Assembly (NCBI GenBank): GCA_902728285.1
Contig: CACVBU010000973.1
Span: forward strand, 1,012,857-1,076,856
Origin: Clytia hemisphaerica
Lineage: Eukaryota; Cnidaria; Hydrozoa; Leptothecata; Clytiidae
Direction: 5' to 3'
DNA length: 64,000 bases
Every line of letters starts with the position of its first letter. Positions within the stretch are counted from its first letter, which is position 1. Under the pieces are notes generated by a model. It was not told the DNA's origin and searched no databases. It saw only the letters and a list, made by a program, of their open reading frames with translations. The position numbers and the translations under genes were made by a program. Positions 1-14,400 of the stretch are shown one piece after another.

Positions 1-317
1 GGAAGTATCTTTCCTTTAAAATCTCCAAAAAACCTCATCATTGGCAATTTTCTCCACTAAATTTCCATACGAAAACAGCTATAACTTGGGATGTAGCCAA
101 AAAGAAAATTTTTCCGAAAAAATCTAAATGAAAAAAATATTTTTCATTATTTTATTATTATAAAATAACTGATTTTCCCAAGGAGATTAGGCTTTTTTGT
201 GAAAAGTATATGAATCGCGTCGTTCTGACGTTTTATTAAGGTCAATGCCACACTTATTCCTTTATTACTCATGATGTAATTACTTAAATTCATTTTTTCA
301 AAAGCAGTTTGTTCTTA

Positions 318-1367
318 ACCTTTAGACGCCGAGAGACGTACCACGTACGTCATATATACAGGCCGAGAGACGTACCACGTACGTTTTGATACTGGGGTCC
401 TTTCAAAGTTTAATAAAATAAAGACCAGTTTGAATTTTTCTATTCTGTAAAATTCAGCAGACAGGATAGGGGTGAAGGTTCATTCATTCAAAGTTTTACG
501 GGTCCTGCTTTTATACATCTCGAGATATCGGAACTCAATGTCGGTGTATTTTTCAAATGTCAACAAAGCATCGTTTTAGTGGTGGACTGAGGGTGTTTGA
601 TGGATTTTTGGACTGAAAAGTCATGTTTATGTCTGGTTTTTTCTTGGTTTCAGCATATAAATATCATTATATGAGATAGAGAACCTTTATTGGCAGTTTC
701 TATGTGGTTTGAAGGGGTTTTAGGGGGTATTTCCTGACATACATGCCTATCTCTAGCTCCAACAACTCAGGGCTGTTTTGCCTCAGTTTTTCCACTATTC
801 TGGTGTTTTATTGCTTGAATTTACATGATAGAGAGTCTGTTATGATTATTGTAGTAATTTTACAGGCTTAGGGTAAGTGCAGGGCCAATTTTAGAGCAAC
901 GGGACATCTTAATTTACCTGTTGTGGCCAGAGTGTCGATTTTGGTGGAAAAATGTGCTTCACCGAAACTTAGATTCTGAGATGAAATGAGCTTCTTCAGC
1001 CCTGAAATTTCACACAATGGTGGCTTATAACATAAACGAAAATAAAATAATTTTTCTGGGACCAATCTTTACCTTGTACCCACTTTTTTCATTCAATTTG
1101 TCAAAAAAAAGAAAAAAAGTGAAAAAATCGTAAACATGGAATTTTTACTGTTTTGATTTGAGGCTGTGTAGTCAGGTTTAAAAGAATGATGAGGCGTCTT
1201 TTTGGTATTATCTGAAAAAATAGATCCTTAGCTTTTCAAAATGGGTTTACTTTTTACTTAAGCTTTAGCGGTTCAGATTTTATGACATTTTCCGCGAAAC
1301 CTCCATTTTCATGAAAAAAACAGCGGCAGCAGCGCGCGCTGTTTTTAAAAACAGCGGTGTCTAAAGG
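318..1367. mobile_element. piggyBac-like non-autonomous element (MITE), 1.05 kb
   Basis: It is flanked on both sides by TTAA (314-317 and 1368-1371), the target duplication of piggyBac elements. The ends are inverted repeats, CCTTTAGACGCCG on the left and CCTTTAGACACCG (reverse complement) on the right, with one mismatch in 13. The left end carries a 22-bp direct repeat (starting CCGAGAGACGTACC) at about 330 and 362. The right end carries a GC-rich palindrome ending in GCGCGCTGTTTTT. No transposase frame is present, so the element is non-autonomous. Confidence 0.72.
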
Positions 1368-1910
1368 TTAAACATGTCAAAGAAGCGAAAACATAGGGTT
1401 TTATCTTCAAATTCTGATATTGATTTCTCACTGTGACCAGAGCCCTTAAGATATAACCTGATAACAGATGTTCATAATTTTCTTACCCGCACGGTAAACC
1501 TCTAAAGGCGCTTGAAAATTATACATCTGAGGAAAATAGTCCTCCCGCGGAAAATTCTACAACAAGAATCTTGTTGTGCGCCGGAAAAATAAAAACTGAT
1601 ACGGCGCCCTATTCATAAACAAAAACGCGCAACTTTGTTGTCATTCCCAGTCCTTTTAGACGAACGCAGTCCTTACGATTTCGAGATTGCATATTCGTCA
1701 GATTGTTTGTTTTCACACATCCCTTTAGAGCTTCAGCGTGGCGTGCAGAAAACATTCACAATCTGATCTCAGGTTATTAAAGGGTAAGTGGAGAAATCCT
1801 GGGAGAAAAAGTGGCGCCCTCTCCTACTTTCGGGTAGATAGCTATCGAAAGAGGAGCCTTCGGGTCGCCTCCGACTGCGGTCATAGACTTACTTACTATA
1901 ACTGTCTCCT

Positions 1911-2143
1911 TAAAGGTTTTATTTTTACATAAGTGTTCCCGTTTCATACAAGGCACATATTTAATACCAGGGCAGTGTCTGCCTATTGTAATAATATGCT
2001 GATATAAGCAAAAAATGTTGTTATTTTCCTCTTTCCGATCAATCTTGCTTCACATCCGTGTCAATCCAATGTGAGAAAGCTTGTTAATTAAAAGTGATGA
2101 GTAAGCAAACGATATCACTCTTATTTGAAAACAAAACCTTTAA
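1911..2143. mobile_element. MITE with TTAAAGGTTTTRTTTTTA ends, copy 1 of 3
   Basis: The termini are inverted: TTAAAGGTTTT on the left and AAAACCTTTAA on the right. The interior (CCGATCAATCTTGCTTC, GTGTCAATCCAATGTGAGAA, GATGAGTAAGCAAACGATAT) recurs at 11722-11880 in the same orientation and at 16001-16231 inverted. No coding capacity is visible. It lies just downstream of the secreted-protein gene. Confidence 0.6.
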
Positions 2144-2274
2144 CTTCGTCAAACAAGTTTTATAGTTCCTTCAGTTAGCAATGCCTTATAAATCTTACTC
2201 CGTAATTCGAAATTTGTGTTCCTCTTGCAGGTTCGAGTTATGGAGAGACTCCACTGTATTTATAAAAAAGAAGT

Positions 2275-2456
2275 TTACTGTTTTCCATGTAACGCGCATG
2301 TCTTGACTCCTTGGTGTTGTTCGTTCAGGCATATATTGATCGGGAATGTTAAATATTCATCATAAGCTTTCGGTGCGTACGCTTTGATAGCTAGAGAGCC
2401 AGGCTCACATATTTTTTTATTTGGATTATTTTTGCACTGTCCACATTCGTCCTTCA
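2275..2456 (-). CDS. Secreted protein exon 10 (C-terminus)
   Basis: The last exon follows acceptor TCTACAG. Its first two bases complete a Leu codon. It encodes KDECGQCKNNPNKKICEPGS and a short cysteine-containing tail ending LHGKQ and TAA. No membrane anchor follows, consistent with a soluble or matrix protein. Confidence 0.65.
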
Positions 2457-5400
2457 CTGTAGAATTAAGAAAAAAGAGAATGATTACTCATAGGTTGACT
2501 TTCCCTAATTCGTGGCCGAGTAGCTCAGTCGGTAGAGCATTCGCCTTACAACTTAAGGATGGTGGGTTCGATCCCCGGTCATAGCGCAAATAAAAAAGGG
2601 GATAGACTCCCTCACTCCCGGCTCCACCGACAGCCACCAGATGAATATACTTACTTACCCACTTACCTAATTCGATATTCACGAGACATAGAATCTGTGT
2701 TCGAATTAGAGAATATTAGAAATACGGAAATATTCCATGTAACTTTGAAATTAGAGCACGTTGATTGCAATAGCAATTAATGAGGAATTAAAATTTATCT
2801 GCAAGGAGAAATCTTGTGTCCGAGAAAAGCAAGCGATTTTTAGTTATAATTCAGTATTGAGGCAAGTGACATCAAGTGACGCTACTAAAATGAGAGCTGA
2901 AGTGGGATTTAAACTTACGACTTTCGGAACTACTCTACCGACTGAGCTAACCATTCTACACTGGAAGCATATTCAGGAACAGCGTGTTTCTTTTAGCCAT
3001 ACTCCTTATACAGAAAATAAAGAGTCTCCGACATAAATTTTGAACCACTAGCGAGTTTATGTATCGAAGGATATCGAGGGCGACAGTAAGTGAAGTCGAC
3101 GCAAAACAAAGTCGATAGTTGATGTACGGCTCTATATCACCCCTGTTTTTTTACCTAAACAGACGACGGTATTTTGGTGTTTTTACCGTCTTCGAGCAAA
3201 GTGGACGGTGATTTCGGTTCTATGTCAGCTTTGCTTTATACCGTCTCCTTCGATTTAGCTCGGATACATAAACACGCTACTATATGCTTTATATGAGGAA
3301 AAATAACTTACAAGCTGCCCTTGCTTCGATATCGCCTTTTCTAAGACAAACACCACATTCGCTATTGTCTGCACTGCCAGCGCACGTTCCATTACAATCC
3401 TTCTTATACTTGCGCGGTGTTTCTTTGTACTTATTGATAATAATGAGCAAATCGTTCAGACAAATACCACATTTGTAATGGTCACTCTGTGTTCGATTGG
3501 TGTTCCCTCTGATACATTCTCCACATTCTAAGAAAGAAAAAAAGGGATTATCTGAGTCTCAGACCATGTTCACATGTCACTGTTCCGTTTCGCTCCGGTG
3601 TGATTTTCGTTAGGGATCGAGTGTGTTCATATTGGTTTCGGAACGTGTTTTGGAGCAAAAAAACGGAGCAATTCCGTTCCTATGAAAGAAGTGAAGCGAA
3701 ACCGTTTCGATCTGTTTTTGCTTTGTAACGTCTTCTTTTTGACGTTTCGAATTTTGACGTTCACACTTGTTTCAGAACCGTTTCGTTTTGGAACGGAACG
3801 GAACCATAATGTCTGAACATGGTCTCAGACCTCTACAAAACCGCAAGAAGCATATAGCATGAATCCGTAAGTATGCTAGCAGCATACTCTTGTTTGGGAT
3901 TCCCTTTGATATATTGCCCACACTGTGTGAAAGAGAGAATTTTCTCTTGATGAACAATTGACTCTCTCTCTAATTCGATCTTCATGGGACCAAAAATTCG
4001 AATTAGAGAAGGATTCGAATTACAGAGAGTAATTTAAATCAATTTTCAGGTGATGGGACCAATATTTTAGTTCGAATTATAGAGAGAATCGAATTATAAA
4101 GAGTTTGTGTAGTCTGAATTGCAGACCTCTACAAAACCTCAAGATTTGTTAGTATATAATGAGTAACAAAATAGTACAAGATCTGTTAGTGGATGCTTGC
4201 AGCCTACTCTAGATGGAAGTCTTTTCAAATTGTAATCTTTCCAAACTTTTGTGATTTCCAAAAAAGACTATGTTTTATGATTCACCTTAAGAAATGAAGT
4301 GCTGTGCATTTTCCCCGTTGCTCACTAAAGATTTTAAAGTTCTCTCTTGAGAACTTAATCAGAGGGCGGGTTCTTTTTAAACTCACTTTTCCCGCCCAGC
4401 CTGCGTGCCAGTCAACCCTAAAAAGATCTCCCCTACTGATTGTTAATTGAAATAAAAAGCCAATCTCTCATCCTTTATCGATACTATGTAGTGTAAATTG
4501 ACCTTTAAAGTTGATCAAGATTATGTCAGACGGCAATAACAACTAAACCTCGCAAAAAAGCAAAAAGACTATGTTTCCAAAAGCAGACCCCTCCCCTTCT
4601 TCACAGCTTATTCCCTCTATCCACTATGTATAATGAAACAATTTTCCTAGACTCCCTACTGAATGGCAAACTATGCAGAATTTGAGACAGAAAAAGCCTC
4701 CTCATATACTTCACTATGGAAAATCAGATTGAGACGGAAAAAGTTAGTCTATTAAAATAGTCGTTTATGGCGGTACAGGTAACGCTCGCTATACGCTCAC
4801 TACGTTTGGTTAGCGTAAACTATAAATTATTTCCAAACTAAACTTACGGTTTTTTTCCAGATTATTACTATTATTATTATTATTCGACTTATATTCCGAA
4901 AAAACGACTATCTTGCAGTCTAGAAAAATTTTAAAACACTGATAACTTACGTTTTACTGCAGTTGAAACTAGTTGTCCATCACACTTTGGTTTACAAAGC
5001 TTGTCCACTTTACCCTCACAATTGATCTGCTTAAAAGTCAACTTCATTGTACGAATGGAAAAAGCTGTACCAGATTCAATCAACGCTAAATTGATCAATG
5101 CTTTCCCCAATTCCTTTTTACCATCCCAAGCATAAACATTGATTGAATATCGTAAGATTTTTTCAGCACGGTTCTCGAATTTGATTTGACAATCTCGTTT
5201 TAAAAGAATTGGCATCTTGAATGTTTTGAAATCTGGATCACCAGTACATTTCTTTTGGATGAGGGTTGGGTCAGTTTGAACAGTTTGCCACAACACAAGA
5301 CCACCTTTGAAATAAGAAAATTTGATAAAGATTTATATTCATAGACGTAATACCTTATCGGCCCTTTTTACGCCGGCCCTTATTACGTCTAATTTTGGGC

Positions 5401-8400
5401 TTACGCCAATTAGGGCCGTAAATAACGCCAAAATTTGTAAAAATGGCTACTTATACTTCAAATTAGGAATTTTTTCAGTAGTAAACTGTTGAAAATTCCA
5501 TCGAAGATCACAGATTTTTAAACATTTCACTGAAGTTTTAAATATAGAGCCGGCCCCTTTTACGCCGGCCCTTATTACGCCAAGTTTAATTTTGGGCTTA
5601 CGCCAATTAGGGCCGTGAATAACGCCAAAATTTGTAAAAATGGCTACTTATACTTCAAATAAGGAAATTTTTCAGTAGTAAACTGTTGTAAATTCCATCG
5701 AAAATCACAGATTTTTAAATATTTCACTGAAGTTTTAAATATAGAGTCGGCCCCTTTTACGCCGGCCCTTATTACGCCAAGTGTAATTTTGGGCTTACGC
5801 CAATTAGGGCCGTGAATAACGCCAAAATTTGTAAAAATGGCTACTTATACTTCAAATTAGGAAACTGTTCAGTAGTAAACTGTTGTAAATTCCATCGAAA
5901 ATCACAGATTTTTAAATATTTCACTGAAGTTTTAAATATAGAGTGAAACAATGGATAATTTTCGTCTTCAAATCATACCTATAAAATCCTTGATGAAATG
6001 ATGATGCTTTTAGGTTGAAATTGCAAAATCTTAGCCCTTTTAACGCCGGCCCTTATTACGCCACGAGCCCAAAAATAACGCCCATACGGGCCGGTGTAAA
6101 AAGTGCCGATAAGGTACTCTATTATCTTTGGTTGTATCAGAGAGTGTTACATTGTTATTCTGGGGGAAAATTACCGCTTATAATTTTATTTCATGAATTT
6201 CATTTAAAAAAATCACTAAATATCCTTGAAATTTGAAATTTTCGTGCGCGGGAGAAAAATTTCGCGGAATTTAATTTCTCGGCTCATAGCTCGAAATTTG
6301 GAAGTTTCGCAGAATTTAATTTCGCAGTTGAGGAAATTTTTTGTTTACAAAATAGAGGTGATTTTTTTAATCCTAAGAATATTCGTGTTTCGCAGAATTT
6401 TTTGACAAATCCGCGAAATTAAATTCCGCGAAAATTTGTCCAACGAAAATTTCTTCCCTTAATGTATGCATCGGTCGACACTTAACTCAAAACTTTTTTG
6501 AAGTAAATTAATTTCTATTGAAGTAAGGCTAGTGATATGTTGTCTGCGTGGTTTTACATAAATAATTGGGCCATTCCATTTCATACCCATACAGGGGGTG
6601 GAAAAACTTTTCCAGGGGGTAATCCGAGAAGAATTTCCAGGAGATCTAAAGAAGTACTTTTCATTTTTCCAGAGGGTAAAAAGCTATTCTTAAACTTCCA
6701 GGGGATAAACGACTGATTTCAGTTGGTCCAACCTCACTTTAAGACATGAAAAGAATTTTTTACAGGGTGTTTTTGCAAATTTTGCAATTTCCCAGGGGGT
6801 ATCCACACATTTCCAAGAAATTTATTTTGACTTGAAAAAGTTAGGTATGGAAATTTTTTGGAACAGCTCATTAGGTTTCCCTCCAATCAAAGAAGGTTTG
6901 ATAGAGACAGATAAATAAATATGAACCTTTCCCATTTTCAGTATGTACCACAAGTGATTTTCCCTTCCCTCGTTCATACGAAAAAGGTCCGTCCATTATT
7001 TCTTCTATGGTTAACAATGTTGGTTGATATCTTCTATTTCCTTCTTTTTGTTGGTATGGAATATTACGTGAAAATACTTCACCAATGTTTGGCTTGACGT
7101 TAAATTCAACACGCGGTGGGGCTTTTTCGACTTCGAAAATGACTTCAAGTCCTTTCGAAAAGAATGATTTTCCCTCTCGTAGATCCTATATAAATATTAA
7201 GAAGAAAAAAATACAACTAATAACCTTCACTATTGAAATATTTTTATTATTCGAACTAAGGTAATGACCCTCAGCTGTAAAAATCTTTAAAATAATTCCC
7301 CGTAATTCGAATAATTCTGAAGAAATTCAAGTTCTTTATAACGCTCATTAGTTTTAATTTTTATCTTTTGCTTACCATTTTTTAACCAATTTCTAAGAAA
7401 TTATACATCGTTGAAAAGATAACTAAGAGTACTTTAATTTTTGAGAAATATAAATTCAAAAACTCTTAAAAATGAAGATGAAAAATGAACTTTTGATCAT
7501 TTGATGCTGGAAACTTCATTTTCAGTTTAGAGAGACTTTAAGACCTCACGATTTTAACTATACAATCATTTTTCCTTAGAACCACATAGTATTCAGACGA
7601 GTTAACATACAAAACCTTATTGAATTTGAAAAAAATGATCAGATAGATTTTTATATTAAGACTTTGTAGCTTATGATATACCATCCTGAATGGGCTTTTC
7701 TAAAAAAAACGTATAACCCTTGTTGAGGAGGTCCATTTCCGTTCCAAGGGGGTAAGGTTTGATATGTGGCGGAATTCCAAAGGGAGATATAAAAATCTCA
7801 GCTTTTTGAATCCTACTAAAGTTCAGAATTCCTGAGGTGTTTAAACCTGAAATTGTCTGGAATTCCAAGGGGTTACAGCATTTCCAGCCACAGAGGGATG
7901 GACCACCTCAACAGGTATACGGTTTTTTCTGGAAAAGCCCAATAGACATAGTATTCAGACGAGGCAACATACAAAACTTTCTTGATTTCTTCTACAAAAA
8001 GATCAGATAGATTCTTATATATGTTTATGACAGTTACCATACTGTTTCAATAAAAAATGGTATCAACTTACGAAAATAGCTGGAAGTGGTCCTGGTAATG
8101 GAATTCCAACCGCCGAGCCAGGGCCTGGAATTTGACTTTGCCCCCCTTCTTTCCCAGGTTCTTGACTTTGGCCACTTTCTTTCCCAGGTTCTTGACTTTG
8201 GCCACTTTCTTTTCCAGGCTCTTGAGTTTGATCACCTTCTTTTCCAGTCCCTTGGCTTTGGTCGTTTTTTTTCCCAGACTGTTTGTCTTTATCATCAGGA
8301 GGAGTGAGAGACATCACGTTTTGAGAGCATCCATAAAACACCTTTAATATAGCATCTTTGTTATCGAAACTTGGTACATACTGGATGGAGTGATCACTCA

Positions 8401-11400
8401 TCAGTGGTACTGCGCGTCTTTTGTCGTCACAGGCTAACTTTTGTTTTTGATTGGAGCTCAATAACCAAACTTTACTGAAATCAGAAGCTGAAACATCAAA
8501 AAAATATTGGTAGGTGTAAGGCGGAAAAGTCTATCTGAATATAGATGACTACCGTAAGTTGTTCTAATGTCGACATCCCTCATCTAATTTCAACAAGGAA
8601 TAGTATGAAGGTCGGAATCGCTGATGGAAACTACTTTTTTTGCTTAGCGATTAGGGATGAAAAACCTCTTGTCTATCAATGATCTCGACCTTCCTATTAT
8701 TCATATCTCTAAAAAAGGGTGTCGAAATTAGAAGATGGATGTCAACATTAGACTTACGGTACATAACTCGAAAATTCCTTAACTCAAACAAATTTTTGTT
8801 CCCCATGCGTGTTCGAGTTATATTGACTCAATTGTAGTTAACATTGGAGCATCCTTCCGCAACATTCTGTATAAAGACCGGTCTCCACTTGCGCGCACTT
8901 TGATCGCACTTATTCGAGCAAAGCCTCCACGCTATTGGACAAAAGAAAAATGAAGCAACTCCATTGGCGCGATCTGACGTAGCGGTTGAAAAAAGTTGAA
9001 ATGTGTTCAACTTTTTTTCGAGCGCGCGCTACATTTTTATGACGTAATCTTTTTTTCAAGCAAAAAGGATTGAAACCAAAAAGTGCGATCGCAGCCCGCG
9101 CAAGTGGAGACCGGCCTTAAGTTACACTAAATCTTCTTCACTCAATTTGGTGACATCAAAGAACTGTCATCCTCTAACATCATCCGTGCTCCTTATAGAT
9201 ATACAATGGAGTTTCCGTGACTCTACCACGCACGGGGAAGACGAATTTGTTCGAGTTAAGGAAATTTCGAGTTGTGGAGTAAGAGTTATAAAAGTATTGT
9301 TAACTGAAGGGACCATAAAGATATGTTCGAGTTATACTTGTAGAGGCTCGAGTTAAAAAGACTCCACTAACACTGGCGGATTTAAGACAATAGAGCAAGT
9401 ACGTCGGAAACATGCGAAGGAGTGCAACGCTCGTTAAAATACAATGAAATTACAATTACAAATCTCTTCCCCTGATACCGTGAAGTCGAGTAACTTGCAT
9501 CAGTGGAGGGAAACTTGCATACCCCTCAAATGAATGACCTGTTTGGTTAAATCAAAACAAAATGGTAGAGTAGAGCTGCGAGCCGAGGCTGCGTAGTTCA
9601 TTTGTTTTGATATTTTGCTGCTTTGATTGGTCAGCCATTTGATGGCTATGCAAGTTTCCCTCCACTGATGCAAGTTACCCGACTTCACTGTAAGTTCGTC
9701 AGGGTCTAAAACCGCCTATGACTGTACTATACTACCTGCAGTTTTGGAGAGATCTGTAATTCAGACTATTGCTTTGGGAGATAAAAATAATAAGTATACC
9801 ATTGAGACATTCGATGTTAATTTGTGATTGTACACATAGTCCTCTGTAAGCCATCTTGAAATCGTCTGGAAGGTTACATGCAGGTACAGGCTTGATTTCT
9901 CGATCAAGCTTCAAGTCGTTATACTGAAATATGACAGAAAGTAAATCAATATAGTGAGGTCTGCTAGCACAAAAATACTTCAGATGGTGATAAAAGCATG
10001 AAATTTGGCACATATGATCCTTAGAGGGTCTAAAACTTAATTTTAAACAGTAACACCAAATTTTACCTGTCAGATGACGTCATCAGGTGGCCATTCAAAT
10101 AATTACCATGGTAATTATGTCTCTTGAGACATGACTTTTTATGAATAGGAAGTAGTTTTAATAAAATCTGCAATGGCAATAATTTCAAAACGAGGCAAGT
10201 GATGTTTGTGACGTAATTTATGAAAAGGTCTATTTGCAGTGTATCACATTAACATCAAAAAGATTACCAACATATACAGTGGAGTCTCTATAACTGGAAC
10301 CCGCACGGGGAACACGAATTTGTTCGAGTTAAAGGAATTTTCGAGTAATGGGAGTAAGGTTGATAGGGCATTATTAAATGAAGGGACAATACAACTTGTT
10401 CGTTGAAAATAAATGTTAAAATGTTGATTTTCTAGACAGTATTTACCCTCGATTTTTAGCAGCATTTAAACAACCATAAAATCTCATAGCATTAAACAGC
10501 CCACATGGGAGAGGCCTTTATGTTTCAGCAGCCTCTATCAAATTTATTGTATTGTATTCTTTTTTGACCTTACGTTGATTTTTACGAACGAAAAACACCT
10601 CAGCTTTTTTCAATAATCCAAACCATTTCCTGGTAATAAAAAACTTACGCAATGTCATAGAAAAACATCCTGGGAGCGAGATTGGGTTTGATACTTACGC
10701 TAACAGGTCCATGTTTGTCATCCTCGGTGCCAGGTTTTGTTGTGACTCTCAATAATTGCCGTTCCTTGACATAAAAACGTCGAGAAGTCTCGTTAGACGG
10801 CGATCCCAGATCCATTTTGACGTGTCCCAAAGTGATATTCAACGGAAGAATTTTTTCACCAATCTTCTCATTGGATAAAAACACCAACAGTTTGAAGTTG
10901 ATACGCTTTACTAAACATTCGCCAACAGGGTATGGTCCAAGACTATCATAAAAAAACAATAAAGTTAAACTCTCTACAATCATGGTGAAAATATATTGAG
11001 AATTTAGCTTATTTCCTCGTTTTTTGAAAATTGGAGTTCGGGCGAGAAAACCACTTTTGGGCTAATTGATAAATTTATTCGAGTATTTCAATTTGGGAGG
11101 GGTTTATAGACTTCCAGGCTATATTCCGGTGTGATAGAGAAAAAATTTTCCCCACTGGGAAATTGTATTTGATTTCATCAACCATTTCAAATTTAATGAA
11201 TAAAAATGGGCTCTTCCAGAAAATGCCCGTACATGCGTACATGGGGGGGAGGGTGGAGGATATACTTGCTCTGTTCAGGGATAATTTTGAATGTCCAGGG
11301 GGCAACTGATGCTTGTCCGGGGAGTCAGACCTGTTGTCCGGGGGTCAAAATGGGGTAAATTTCTAAAAGATGTTATATCCCCAACATATTCAATTTTTTT

Positions 11401-14400
11401 CTGGAAAAGCCCAATTGCCCTCGTGAATATGGGCTTAGTTAACTAGGCTAAATAACCTATAATTGGCAGACAAATAAATGAAATAAAGTTCACTTACAAT
11501 AAATTACAATCAAAAGGAGAGGCTGGTCTTCGATTTATACATTTCACATTTGTTCTGAACTCATCTTCGTTCACCAGTTTCATTTTCATTTCCACTTTTC
11601 GAATGCGATCGAACACATTTATTCTTTCTCTCTTCTCAATGTATTTGGCCAAACCCTTTTTCAAAATGGTACCCAGGGCATCCTTCCTTTCATCAATCAT
11701 GAACAAGACACTAAAACGATATTAAAGGTTTTATTTTTAAAAGCATAAAAATATTTTTCTTCTCCTCTTTCTGACCAATCTTGCTCCTCATCCATGTCAA
11801 TCCAATGTGAAAAAGCTTGTGAATTTCAATTGATGAGTAAGAAAACGATATCACTCTTATTTAAAAACAAAACCTTTAAATACACGTCTTTTTAAATAAG
11901 AATAGTTTTTTTTCTGGCTAAGGCTGAAATATTCTTAAGAATTTTCTAAATCGGAGGATATTCTTATAAGCACTATTCTTATAAAAGAGAGAGTACTTAC
12001 TTACAGTTCTTAGTATATACACTTGCGAGGGGTAAATCACTCGAAAAATTATTAAAGTCTGGAAAAAGTCAAAAAGTTGCGAAAAGGGCGGATGGGTGGA
12101 ACAAAATTTATTGGTGGTGGGCGTTTTAGGGAAGACTTGGGCTTTTAGCGCCCAAGGGCGTGGGCGTTTTTTTCGGGAAAAAGTCAAAATGAAAGTTTGA
12201 AAAAAGTCAGAAAATGTCAAAAAGTCAAAAAAAAAGTCAAATGAAAAGTCAATAAGTCAAAAAGTATTATCGTACACCTTTTTTCAAGTGATTTACCCCT
12301 CACACACTTGCTTATACATCTGATCAACAAACAATCGAAATGTAGATATATTTAATAACCTTTTTAAAATTTTAGGGATAATTTTTCCAAAGAAAGAGAG
12401 AAAGGTCCCAGCAACGAAAAAATAAAATGTAAAGAAACCATACCTGGAATAAGGCCCAACAGGTCCATTGGGGCCATCAGGGCCATTGGGACCACCGGGT
12501 CCATTGGGGCTACCAGGGCCATCAGGTTCGCACGACATATGTCTTTTGAGAAAAGAGAAAACGTCAGCTTTCTTCTGACCTTTTAATTCACTAATCTTTT
12601 GAATAATTTTTGAATAATCTTTTGATTCTTTATCAGCATTGGCTGGTGTACCAACCATTTCTACAAGCCTCAGTAAATCCCCATTTTGCATTCGTTCAAT
12701 AATTGTCTTTAGAATTTCTATATCAATAATTGGTTTATTATCTTTCAAAAATTCTTCAATTTCTTCTGACATTTCACCTTTTGTGATTTCAGCTATGATG
12801 GTGTTTACATTCGAATTAACACCAACAAGTTTAGCTAATTCTTCCAATTTTTGCGAATTCGCTAAAGCATTGACGATTTTTTTAATCTCATCTATGCCAA
12901 GTGGTTGAAGATTTTTCACAAATTCAAAAGCTTTAACTTGAATGCTTTCTTTTGATTCTCCCCATTTCCTAAAAACACTTTTGATATCAGCTTTGGCACC
13001 TTCGCAAGGTTTCAGCATCTCAACAAGTTTTGCCATATTTTCATCATCCACAAGTTCCTTCATACGAAAAAACAAAGAAATTTCTTTGATCCTTTTCCGA
13101 CCATCATTGGCAGTTAAGGTTTTTTCAATAGTTCCAACAGTTATAATGTTACCAGGTAGATCCAGGTTATTTTTACCAAGTATGGTTACCCAATCAGCAT
13201 CAAGATCCTTCAACTTCTCCTTAATCTCTTGAACTGTCAAAAGCTCTCCAGTTTCAGGGCACCATCCTCCATGGCTATTGTCACCATCATCGTCACCGTC
13301 ATCATAACCACCTACATTTATTTTAGCTTTAACGTACTGTATGGCTTTTTCATACTTTCCACTCAAGAGCTTTTCAACAATTAATGTTTCATTCTTACTT
13401 TCTCGAACACCAACCATCATAGCCAATAGTGCAAATTCCTTACCACTCATCTTCTCAACCATTTCTCGAATCATTTCCGAGTCAACAGGTGTATTCTGTC
13501 TCAAAAATGTTGTGACGTTTTCCATCAATTCCGGCGATGAAGCACTTTCATCGTCAACAATTTTAGCCAAGATAGCTCTCACATTTGAACTCACATTTAG
13601 TAGTTTGGCTAAATCTTCCAACTTTTGCGAATTCGCTAAAGACGTAATGATTTTCTCAATCTGCTCTTTTTTCATCGGTTGGAACTTCTTCAGATAATCC
13701 ATAATCTTCTCTTGTTTACTTTCTTTCAGCTCTGACCATCTTTTGAAAAGACTTAAATCACTTGTATTACCTCCTTGACATAATTTGGACATTTGAACAA
13801 GTTTAGCCTTGCTTCCTTCGCTAAGATTTTCCACGATTTTTTTCATCATAAGAAACATTGAAATATCCTCAACCATAATAGCATCTCTATTCAACAACTC
13901 CTTGATACGGTCAACAGTAACCGAACCCATCTCCAGAATTGATCTACTAAGAAACTGTATCCACTCCTTATCAAGTTGCCCAAGCTCCTCCTTGATCTTA
14001 TCTATTGGCATTACAGGGCCGTCAGGGCCATTTGGGCCTGGCATGTATTGAGCAAGGATCTTGGAAATCTCCATAGCCCTTTTTGGATCGTTGGTCATTG
14101 CCATTGCTGCCACAATATCAATAATGCTAGCGTCATCCTTCAGGCCGAGTATTGAACGAATCTCTACTAGATCTTCTTGTTTGACTTTAGCAAGTAAGGC
14201 TTTTGGGTCCTTTCCACCAGGGCTATGTTGGTTAGATCGACTAGATTCATTTTTGCCAGCACCTGAGGAACCTGATTCACCTTCCACATTTGCTCCTTTG
14301 GTCTTGCCATCTCCAACTTGGGAAGATCCATCATTCCCACCTCCTCTTCCTCCTCCACCACCTTCTTCCAACTCCTTCTGAGTCGATTCTTCTTTTGGAT

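Noticed and set aside
2513..2585. Functional tRNA gene
   Set aside because: A and B boxes are good but acceptor and anticodon stems do not pair; a SINE head explains it better.
8086..8347. Plus-strand frames rich in FLSQVLDFGHF
   Set aside because: Antisense of the (GKESGQSQEP) repeat in exon 6 of the secreted-protein gene.
12639..14381. Several plus-strand frames of 80-118 codons
   Set aside because: They are antisense shadows of the large exon 12444-14442.
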